Shown piece by piece: positions 1 through 5,560 of a DNA stretch of 5,880 nt. The number at the start of each line of letters is the position of its first letter. The first letter of the stretch is position 1. The DNA is from Thermoleophilia bacterium (GTDB taxonomy: Bacteria; Actinomycetota; Thermoleophilia; Miltoncostaeales; Miltoncostaeaceae). Position numbers and translations under genes: made by a program. The notes beneath the pieces were generated by a model. The model saw nothing but the letters and a program-made list of their open reading frames with translations. It did not search any database and was not told the origin of the DNA. The stretch is from positions 1 through 5,880 of the forward strand of contig JAOTZF010000116.1 of the NCBI GenBank assembly GCA_029861485.1, in the 5' to 3' direction.

Positions 1-108
1 CTGGCCGCGTGGCGCGAGAGCGGTCTTCGGTACACGCGGCACACCTTCAAGTACTCGCTGCTCTACCTCGCACTGCTCTTCCTCGCGCTCGTTCTCGACG
101 CGCTCTAG
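1..108 (+). CDS. ctaB: Protoheme IX farnesyltransferase (heme O synthase), C-terminal end only
   Basis: Frame 1 is open from the window edge to a TAG at 106-108, giving the last 35 residues of a protein that starts outside the window. The visible part has a short basic stretch (WRESGLRYTRHTFKYS) followed by one hydrophobic helix (LLYLALLFLALVLDAL) that ends the protein. UbiA-family heme O synthases typically end this way: an Arg/Lys-rich loop, a Tyr-Ser-x-x-Tyr-Leu pattern, a last membrane helix and an Asp near the C terminus. The family transfers a farnesyl group to heme b to make heme O, the precursor of heme A. The neighbouring aa3-type oxidase genes, which need heme A, support the call. 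The Asp-rich prenyl-binding motifs lie upstream and cannot be checked, so the call rests on a short tail plus context. Confidence 0.65.
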   Translation: MAAWRESGLRYTRHTFKYSLLYLALLFLALVLDAL

Positions 109-111
109 GCC

Positions 112-1335
112 ATGAGCGAGGCGCTTGGCCGACGTTTGCCGCGCGGCCCCATGGCCGCGGTGATGCTCGCGGTCTTCGTCGACCTCGTCGGCTTCGGCAT
201 CGTGCTGCCGCTGCTGCCCCTCTGGGCCGAGCGCTTCGGTGCCTCGCCGTTCGTGATCGGCGCCCTGCTCGCGTCGTACGCGTTGATGCAGTTCCTGCTC
301 GCCCCGGTCTGGGGTCGTATCTCGGATCGGGTCGGCCGCCGCCCGGTGATTCTGATCGCCCTGGCCGGCAGCGCGCTTGCGGCGCTGGCGCTCGGCCTTG
401 CGGACGCGCTCTGGATGATCTTCCTCGCGCGCATCTTCCACGGCGCGGCAGGTGCCTCGTACTCGGTGGCGCAGGCCTACGTGGCGGACGTCACATCCCT
501 GCAGCAGCGCGCCCGGGGGATGGGCCTGATCGGCGCCGCGTTCGGGCTGGGGTTCATCGCCGGTCCGGCGATCGGCGCCGCCACGGCGGCCGTCGATCTG
601 AGGCTGCCGTTCTTCGTGGCCGCCGCGCTCGCGGCGGCCAACTTCGTCTTGGCCTGGGTGAGGCTTCCGGAGTCGCTTGCAGCCGGCACTCGGGCGCGGC
701 GGCGGCCCCGCTTCGAAGTGCTCCGCCGGGCGCTGGTCGAGCGCCGGCTCGCGCCGCTCGTGTGGATGACCTTCGTGGCGACCCTCGCGTTCGTGGGAAT
801 GGAGGCCACCTTCACGTTGTTCGTCGAGCGGCGCCTCGATTTCGGTCCCGCGGAGGTGGCCTGGGCGTTCGTCTATATCGGTTTGCTGGCCGCTGCCTCC
901 CAGGGCGTGATCGTGGGGCGGCTGGTGGGCCGCCACGGAGAGTGGCGCGTGCTGCTCGCCGGCCTGATCACGACCGGACTCGGGCTCGTCGGGCTCGCCT
1001 TCGTGGTCAACGTACCCTCGTTGCTGCTGGCCCTGCTGCCGCTCTCGGCGGGCTCGGGGCTGGTCTTCGCGACGACCACCGCGCTGATCTCGCTCGCCGT
1101 TGGCGAGGCCGAGCAGGGGATGGCCCTTGGCATCACGGCGTCGATCAGCGGCCTGGCGCGCGTGGGAGCGCCACTCGGGGCCACCGCGCTGTTTCAGGCC
1201 ATCGACCCGGGCGCGCCGATGTTGGTCGGCGGAGTGCTCTTTCTCGCCTGCGCCGCGGCGATTGGCGTCCTGTGGGCTCGCAACCCCGCCCGTCTCGGCG
1301 AGGCCCCGATTGCGGGTTCTGCGAGGGACGTCTGA
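112..1335 (+). CDS. Major facilitator superfamily transporter, DHA1/TetA-like drug:H+ antiporter type
   Basis: A 407-residue, very hydrophobic protein of normal length for a 12-helix MFS carrier. Diagnostic motifs are in the right order. A TM1 motif with Asp24 (FVDLVGFGIVLPLLP) comes first. Motif A follows in the loop after TM2 (GRISDRVGRRP, residues 68-78), then a motif-B-like RIFHGAAGA (107-115), then a motif-C-like Gly/Pro pattern in TM5 (GLGFIAGPAIG, about 145-155), which is typical of 12-TM proton antiporters. A basic central loop (about 193-212) separates the two six-helix halves. It probably sits in the cytoplasmic membrane and exports a small molecule using the proton gradient; the substrate cannot be read from sequence. 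The ATG at 112 lies 3 bp after the ctaB stop with no good Shine-Dalgarno, so translation may be coupled. An in-frame ATG at 151, just before TM1, is an alternative start. A specific link to oxidase biogenesis (copper or heme export) is conceivable but unproven. Confidence 0.88.
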   Translation: MSEALGRRLPRGPMAAVMLAVFVDLVGFGIVLPLLPLWAERFGASPFVIGALLASYALMQFLLAPVWGRISDRVGRRPVILIALAGSALAALALGLADALWMIFLARIFHGAAGASYSVAQAYVADVTSLQQRARGMGLIGAAFGLGFIAGPAIGAATAAVDLRLPFFVAAALAAANFVLAWVRLPESLAAGTRARRRPRFEVLRRALVERRLAPLVWMTFVATLAFVGMEATFTLFVERRLDFGPAEVAWAFVYIGLLAAASQGVIVGRLVGRHGEWRVLLAGLITTGLGLVGLAFVVNVPSLLLALLPLSAGSGLVFATTTALISLAVGEAEQGMALGITASISGLARVGAPLGATALFQAIDPGAPMLVGGVLFLACAAAIGVLWARNPARLGEAPIAGSARDV

Positions 1336-1346
1336 CAGGCGTTTTT
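1328..1346 (+). terminator. Possible weak intrinsic terminator after the MFS gene
   Basis: A short inverted repeat spans the MFS stop codon: ACGTCT, loop GAC, AGGCGT (1328-1342). It gives six pairs, one of them a G-T wobble, and runs directly into T residues (1342-1346). The arrangement resembles a Rho-independent terminator, but the stem is short and not very GC-rich and the T tract has only five bases. It would partly separate the ctaB-MFS transcript from the oxidase genes. It could also be chance. Confidence 0.28.
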
Positions 1347-1370
1347 CTCCACCCGGGCCTCCAGGGCGGC

Positions 1371-1379
1371 TGATAGGGT
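1371..1379 (+). promoter_or_regulatory. Candidate extended -10 promoter for coxB, possibly leaderless
   Basis: The only sizeable gap in the window (1336-1386) contains TGATAGGGT. It reads as TG, one spacer base, then the -10-like hexamer TAGGGT (1374-1379), which keeps the first two and last T of TATAAT. A start 7-8 bases downstream would fall on or next to the GTG start codon at 1387. No Shine-Dalgarno lies at a proper distance from that codon, which fits the leaderless transcripts common in high-GC actinobacteria. No convincing -35 box is seen at 16-18 bp upstream, so this is a pattern-based suggestion only. Confidence 0.35.
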
Positions 1380-1386
1380 CGCCGCC

Positions 1387-2175
1387 GTGTTGAACAGTCG
1401 GCACACCGGTCCGCTCGCCCTCCTCACTCTGGTCGTCGGGGCGATCACCGTGGCCCAGGCGTTCGTCATCGACTGGCTACCGGAGCAGGCCGGCGAGGAG
1501 GCCGCACGGATCGACTGGCTCCTTTGGTTCATGTTCTGGGTCAGCGCTGTCTTCTTCGTGCTGGTGACCGTCGTACTGCTCTACTGCGTCTGGGCGTTCC
1601 GGGCAAAGCCGGGCGACGAGACCGACGGGCCGCCGATTCACGGCAACACGCGGCTCGAGGTCGTCTGGACGCTGATCCCGGCATTCCTGCTGGCCGTCGT
1701 CGTGGTCCTCGCCATCGTCGTGCTCGAGGATAACGAGGCCACCGCCGCCGACCGGGTGAAGGTCGAGGTGATCGGCGAGCAGTTCGTCTGGCGCATGCAG
1801 TATCCGGAGATCGGGGTCGAGAGTGGAGACCTGCGCATCCCCGTCGATCGTCAGGTCGAGCTGACGATGCGCGCCTCGGACGTCATCCACAGCTTCTGGG
1901 TGCCGGCGATGCGCGTGAAGCAGGACGTGGTGCCCGGCATCACGACCGACCTCGTGTTCACACCCGACAAGGTCGGCACCTACGAGGTCGTCTGCGCGGA
2001 GGTGTGCGGCGTCGGTCACGGGGTGATGCGCACCCGCGCGATCGTGATGGAGCCCGACGCGTATGCGGAGTGGCTCGCCGCGGCCCAGGCGAAGGTGAGG
2101 GCTGACGCCGATCAAGCGCCGACGGCGCCGGCGGGCGATGGCGGCGGCGACGCCGAACCCGCGGAGGAGGGCTGA
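1387..2175 (+). CDS. coxB: Cytochrome c oxidase subunit II (CuA subunit)
   Basis: A 262-residue membrane-anchored, periplasm-facing subunit that accepts electrons from cytochrome c at the binuclear CuA centre and passes them to heme a in subunit I. The N-terminal hydrophobic segment (about 9-27) looks like a signal peptide with a possible signal peptidase I site (AQA before Phe26). Two membrane helices follow at about 44-71 and 91-114. Glu91 in LEVVWTLIP matches the conserved subunit II Glu near the K-channel entrance. The cupredoxin domain (about 122-225) carries the full CuA ligand set: His168 (DVIHSF), Cys203, Glu205, Cys207, His211 and Met214 (CAEVCGVGHGVM). The aromatic motif reads QFVW, so Phe133 stands where the electron-entry Trp usually is. 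The C-terminal tail (about 236-262) is Ala/Pro/Gly/Asp/Glu-rich and has no CxxCH, unlike fused caa3 subunit II proteins. The start is GTG at 1387; TTG at 1390 is an alternative. Also known as ctaC. Confidence 0.97.
   Translation: MLNSRHTGPLALLTLVVGAITVAQAFVIDWLPEQAGEEAARIDWLLWFMFWVSAVFFVLVTVVLLYCVWAFRAKPGDETDGPPIHGNTRLEVVWTLIPAFLLAVVVVLAIVVLEDNEATAADRVKVEVIGEQFVWRMQYPEIGVESGDLRIPVDRQVELTMRASDVIHSFWVPAMRVKQDVVPGITTDLVFTPDKVGTYEVVCAEVCGVGHGVMRTRAIVMEPDAYAEWLAAAQAKVRADADQAPTAPAGDGGGDAEPAEEG
2163..2170 (+). promoter_or_regulatory. Strong Shine-Dalgarno that fixes the coxA start at 2180
   Basis: GGAGGAGG at 2163-2170 lies inside the last codons of coxB and ends 9 bases before ATG 2180-2182. This is the only strong ribosome binding site in the window. 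It supports starting coxA at 2180 rather than at the upstream in-frame ATG at 2138, which would overlap coxB by 38 bases and add 14 polar residues. The strength may ensure good translation of the catalytic subunit. Confidence 0.8.
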
Positions 2176-2179
2176 TCAG

Positions 2180-4939
2180 ATGAGCAGTCATGCACCGGCC
2201 CACGCGGCCCACGGCCATGATGCCCACTCGCCGAGCGTTCCCCTCTCGTATTGGTGGAAGCGCGTCGGGTGGATGACCCCGGCCTTCTTCGCGGCCGGCC
2301 TGGTGATCGTGTGGTTCGTGCGGGCCGTCTTCGGCATGGACCCGCTCTGGAACGCCGAGGTGTACTACACGGTGGCCACGCTGCTGGCGGGATTCGGCTT
2401 TCTGACCGGTATCGGATGCTTCGACTGGTGGCTCAAGTACGCCATGGGCCGGAAGGTCGACTTCCACGACCACTCCTTCCACGGGGCGACCAGCTGGAAG
2501 GCCTACTTCCGCGTCAACACCGACCACAAGGTGATCGGCACGCAGTACGTCGTGCTCACGTTCATCTTCTTCATCTTCGGCGGCCTGTTCGCGGAGGCGA
2601 TTCGGGCCGAGCTGGCGGAGCCCGGCCAGCAGTTCGTGAACGGCGAGCAGTACAACGGGCTGTTCAGCACGCACGCCGTGATCATGATCTTCCTGTTCGT
2701 CATCCCGATGTTCGCCGGCCTCGCGAACTACGTGCTGCCGATCATGATCGGCGCCAAGGACATGGCGTTCCCCAGGCTGAACGCCCTCTCGTTCTGGATG
2801 CTCGTGCCGGGCGGGGTCATGATCCTGGCGAGCCCCTTCGTCGGCTACTTCTCCGCCGGCTGGACGCAGTATGCGCCGCTCGCGATCCAAGGCGGTACCG
2901 GCGTCACCCTCTTCCAGATCGGCGTCCAGTTTGCCGGCTTCTCGTCGATCTTCACCGCGATCAACTTCCTGGTGACCATCGCGACCATGCGCGCGCCGGG
3001 CATGACCGTCTGGCGTATGCCGCTGCTGGTCTGGGCCAACGCAACGACCTCGGCGCTCGTGGTGTTCGGCACCCCGTTCGTCGCCGCGTCGCAGTTCATG
3101 AACCTCTTCGACCGGGTCATGGGCACGAACTTCTTCGACGCCACCCAAGGCGGGGACGTCATCGCCTACCAGCACATCTTCTGGTTCTACTCACACCCGG
3201 CCGTCTACATCATGATGATTCCCGGATTCGGGATCATCAGCGAGGTTCTCGCCACCTTCTCCCGCAAGCCGGTATTCGGTTACCGGGCTCTGGCGATGGC
3301 GACGGTGGCGATCGCCGTGCTGGGCTTCGGCGTGTGGGCACACCACATGTTCACCAGCGGCATGGCCGACTGGCTGCGCGTTCCGATGATGATCACCACG
3401 GTCATCATTGCCGTGCCGACCGGCATCAAGGTCTTCTCCTGGCTCGGCACGATCTGGCGGGGCAAGCTCCACTTGAAGACGCCCATGCTGTACGCACTGG
3501 GCTTCCTGTTCACCTTCACCATCGGTGGTCTGTCAGGCGTCTTCCTCGGCACGGTGCCGATCACCATCGCCACCACCGACACCTACTTCATCGTCGCCCA
3601 CATCCACTACGTGTTCGTCGGCGGTAGTGCATTCACGATCTTCGCGGGCATCTACTACTGGTTCCCCAAGATGACCGGGCGCATGTACAACGAGCGGCTC
3701 GGCGCGTGGCAGTTCTGGCTCTTCTTCATCGGGTTCAACGCGACCATGTATCCGATGCACTGGCTCGGCCTACAGGGCATGCCGCGTCGCGTCGCCGACT
3801 ACGACGAGCGCTTCGCCGAGGTGAACCTCGTCATCAGCGTCGCGTCGATTCTGATGGTGATCAGCACCCTGCTGTTCATCTACAACATGGTCAACTCGTG
3901 GATCCGGGGCCCCAAGGCCCCGTGGAATCCGTGGCGCGGGCGCAGTCTCGAGTGGCTGGTCTCATCACCCCCCTCGATCTTCAACTTCGAGACCGACCCC
4001 TTGGTGGTGGGCGGTCCGTACCAGTACGGCATCGAGGGTGCCCGCCACGCCGTCGTCTACGCCCCCACCGAGGTCGGTGGAGAACTCACCGAGGCGGAAA
4101 AGCGCACGATCCTGGTCGTGGCTCACGAGACGCTCGCTTCGCAGCAACTCGTGGACGCCATCCGGCGCAAGGCGGCAGAGGAGCATTATTGGCGCTTCAC
4201 GATCGCCGTGCCCGCGGCCGATCGCGACAAGCGCGCTGCCGAGCGGCGGCTGCAGACCGTGCTCGCCGTGCTCGCCGAGGACGGGATCGACGCCAGCGGC
4301 CAGGTGTACGACCTGGGCCCGGTCGAGGCCGCGACGAAGGCCGCAAGCGAGGAGACAATCCAGGGCGCGATCGTGGCGACGTACTCGAAGGACAGCTCGC
4401 GCTGGCTCAAGCAGGATGTCGTCGACCGGATGCGTAAGTCGCTCCGGAGCGATCTGACCCAGATCGTGGTCACCCCTGGTGAGGTCGTCGAGGCGTTCGA
4501 CGCCAAGGGCGTCCAGCACGTCGTCGTCATCGGTCGCGACGGCCTCTCGTCGCAGGGACTCATGGCCGAGCTCGAGCGTCGGGCCGATCAGGGGCCGCTG
4601 CGGGTCACGGTGCTTGCCGCGGCCGGAATCGAGGGTCCGGCATGGACCGACGAGGCCAACGCCCTGCGCGAGGACGTCGGCGAGCGCGCCGGAGAGACGC
4701 TCGGCCTGTTGCTACTGGCCGGAATCCCCGCAGAGGGAGAGGTGATCGACCGGGACGCGCCCGCCGCCGCCCGGGTCGCCGCCGAGTCCTACTCCCCGGA
4801 TCTGATCCTGGTGGCGAGCGCCCGCGGCGAGTCGGCGATCGAGAATGCCGTCGAGGCCGTGCGTGAGAACGCCGGCATCGTCGAGGTGGAGCACTTCATC
4901 GTCGACGCCGAAGCCCCCGCAGCGCCGATGGGGTCCTAG
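2180..4939 (+). CDS. coxA: Cytochrome c oxidase subunit I (A2-type), fused to tandem Usp-like C-terminal domains
   Basis: A 919-residue catalytic subunit reducing O2 to water with proton pumping; usual length is about 530-650. Residues 1-18 are His-rich (His 4, 8, 11, 13, 16). Two extra predicted membrane helices (about 31-51 and 61-84) precede the canonical core, which begins near TDHKVIG (114-120) and ends near 610. Heme a ligands are His165 and His476, and the heme a3 ligand is His474 (AHIHYV). CuB ligands are His339, His388 and His389, with Tyr343 as the cross-linked Tyr. D-channel residues include Asp194 (GAKDMAFPR), Asn183 and Asn201; K-channel residues are Thr414 and Lys417 (PTGIKVF). 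Arg536-Arg537 match the heme propionate Arg pair. The channel Glu of A1 enzymes is absent: the motif is YSHPAV (337-342), typical of subfamily A2. After the normal end (SPPSIFNFE, 596-604) the frame continues into two Usp-like alpha/beta domains (about 643-766 and 780-909). It starts 4 bp after coxB and lies 3 bp before coxC. Also known as ctaD. Confidence 0.96.
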   Translation: MSSHAPAHAAHGHDAHSPSVPLSYWWKRVGWMTPAFFAAGLVIVWFVRAVFGMDPLWNAEVYYTVATLLAGFGFLTGIGCFDWWLKYAMGRKVDFHDHSFHGATSWKAYFRVNTDHKVIGTQYVVLTFIFFIFGGLFAEAIRAELAEPGQQFVNGEQYNGLFSTHAVIMIFLFVIPMFAGLANYVLPIMIGAKDMAFPRLNALSFWMLVPGGVMILASPFVGYFSAGWTQYAPLAIQGGTGVTLFQIGVQFAGFSSIFTAINFLVTIATMRAPGMTVWRMPLLVWANATTSALVVFGTPFVAASQFMNLFDRVMGTNFFDATQGGDVIAYQHIFWFYSHPAVYIMMIPGFGIISEVLATFSRKPVFGYRALAMATVAIAVLGFGVWAHHMFTSGMADWLRVPMMITTVIIAVPTGIKVFSWLGTIWRGKLHLKTPMLYALGFLFTFTIGGLSGVFLGTVPITIATTDTYFIVAHIHYVFVGGSAFTIFAGIYYWFPKMTGRMYNERLGAWQFWLFFIGFNATMYPMHWLGLQGMPRRVADYDERFAEVNLVISVASILMVISTLLFIYNMVNSWIRGPKAPWNPWRGRSLEWLVSSPPSIFNFETDPLVVGGPYQYGIEGARHAVVYAPTEVGGELTEAEKRTILVVAHETLASQQLVDAIRRKAAEEHYWRFTIAVPAADRDKRAAERRLQTVLAVLAEDGIDASGQVYDLGPVEAATKAASEETIQGAIVATYSKDSSRWLKQDVVDRMRKSLRSDLTQIVVTPGEVVEAFDAKGVQHVVVIGRDGLSSQGLMAELERRADQGPLRVTVLAAAGIEGPAWTDEANALREDVGERAGETLGLLLLAGIPAEGEVIDRDAPAAARVAAESYSPDLILVASARGESAIENAVEAVRENAGIVEVEHFIVDAEAPAAPMGS
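4106..4477 (+). other. Usp-like domain 1 of the CoxA C-terminal extension
   Basis: Covers CoxA residues 643-766. It begins with a hydrophobic beta strand (TILVVAHE) and an amphipathic helix (TLASQQLVDAIRRKAAEE). A second strand (RFTIAVPAA), an Arg/Ala-rich helix (RAAERRLQTVLAVLAEDGID), a third strand (GQVYD), another helix, and strands IQGAIVAT and LTQIVVTP follow. This alternating order matches a universal-stress-protein/Rossmann-like fold and resembles Usp-like domains common in actinobacterial proteins. The GxxGx9G(S/T) nucleotide motif of ATP-binding Usp proteins is not seen; the corresponding region reads YSKDSSRWLKQD. Subunit I C termini face the cytoplasm, so this domain should too. 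Its function is unknown. Confidence 0.7.
4517..4906 (+). other. Usp-like domain 2 of the CoxA C-terminal extension
   Basis: Covers CoxA residues 780-909. The order repeats that of domain 1: strand HVVVIGRD, helix GLSSQGLMAELERRADQ, strand LRVTVLAAAG, helix ANALREDVGERAGETLGLLLLAGI, strand EGEVID, helix PAAARVAAESY, strand PDLILVAS, a helix, then strand VEHFIVD. The openings of the two domains align well by eye (ILVVAHETLASQQLVDAI against VVVIGRDGLSSQGLMAEL), pointing to an internal duplication. No clear ATP-binding Gly motif is present; the region after the fourth strand reads ARGESAIENAV. The protein ends 10 residues later. Confidence 0.65.
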
Positions 4940-4942
4940 CGC

Positions 4943-5560
4943 ATGAGCACCGAGGCGATACCCGTCAGAGCTGCGCCGCCCGTCACCGACGAGGTGCCCC
5001 GCATCAGCCAGGGCATGCTGGCGATGCTCCTTTTCATCGGCTCGGAGGTGATGCTCTTCGCCGCGCTGTTTGCCGCCTACTTCTTCGCTCGCTTCAACAT
5101 CGCCGACAATGTCTGGCCCCCCGTCGATCCGGCGACCGGAGAGCCCTTCGAGCTGCCGATCCTGATGACGGCCGTCAATACGGCGTTCCTCGTCTTCTCC
5201 AGCTTCACCGTCTGGTGGGCGGAGCACCGGCTGATGCATGGCGACCGCAGGGGGATGATTCGCGGTCTGTGGGTGACGATCATGCTCGGCGCGACCTTCC
5301 TGATCATTCAGATCAACGAGTACGCGCACCTCAGTTTCTCCCCGCAGGACCAGGCCTTCGGGTCGACGTTCTACGTGCTCACCGGGGCGCACGGCCTTCA
5401 CGTGTTCGTGGGTCTGAGCCTGCTCACCGTCATGCTCATCCGGGCGTACCGCGGTGATTTCTCGCCGTCATTTGCCACGCCTCTCACCGCCGCATCGGCG
5501 TACTGGCACTTCGTCGACGTGGTGTGGGTGCTGCTGTTCATCCTGGTCTACCTTCTCTGA
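4943..5560 (+). CDS. coxC: Cytochrome c oxidase subunit III
   Basis: A 205-residue integral membrane protein matching the short, five-helix bacterial form of subunit III; seven-helix forms are about 260 residues or more. Predicted helices lie at about 24-50, 71-93, 105-127, 141-168 and 184-205. Family landmarks are Ser34-Glu35 in the first helix (GSEVMLF), which matches the conserved buried Glu; GAHGLHVFVGL (148-158) with His150 and His153; and the final YWHFVDVVWVLLF block (187-199). Subunit III has no metal cofactor; it stabilises the core and protects it against turnover inactivation by sustaining proton uptake into the D channel. The ATG at 4943 follows the coxA TAG by 3 bp with only a weak GGGG upstream, so it probably relies on coupling within the operon. 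Also known as ctaE. Confidence 0.96.
   Translation: MSTEAIPVRAAPPVTDEVPRISQGMLAMLLFIGSEVMLFAALFAAYFFARFNIADNVWPPVDPATGEPFELPILMTAVNTAFLVFSSFTVWWAEHRLMHGDRRGMIRGLWVTIMLGATFLIIQINEYAHLSFSPQDQAFGSTFYVLTGAHGLHVFVGLSLLTVMLIRAYRGDFSPSFATPLTAASAYWHFVDVVWVLLFILVYLL

Noticed and set aside
9..1373. Long plus-strand open frame (454 codons) overlapping the MFS gene in another frame
   Set aside because: The product is Arg/Ala/Gly-rich low-complexity sequence without domain motifs, as expected from an out-of-frame reading of high-GC coding DNA. The MFS frame has clear family motifs.
2138..2182. Upstream ATG at 2138 as the coxA start
   Set aside because: It would overlap coxB by 38 bases and lacks a Shine-Dalgarno, whereas ATG 2180 has GGAGGAGG at ideal spacing and begins 4 bp after the coxB stop.
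1958..3175. Minus-strand open frame (405 codons) across coxB and coxA
   Set aside because: It is antisense to two well-supported genes. The product is dominated by His, Asp, Glu and Arg, typical of the complement of membrane-protein codons, with no recognisable domain.
2251..3627. Plus-strand open frame (458 codons) inside coxA in another frame
   Set aside because: Arg/His-rich shadow of the CoxA frame, which carries all catalytic residues.
4040..4936. Usp-like region as a separate gene joined to coxA by a sequencing frameshift
   Set aside because: The frame is continuous, and the canonical CoxA C-terminal block reads smoothly into the extension. There is no start codon, ribosome binding site or codon-usage break at the junction. 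A missing stop codon by sequencing error cannot be wholly excluded from one sequence.
4712..5401. Minus-strand open frame (229 codons) opposite the end of coxA and coxC
   Set aside because: Antisense to strongly supported genes; the product is a charged, repetitive-looking sequence with no domain signature.
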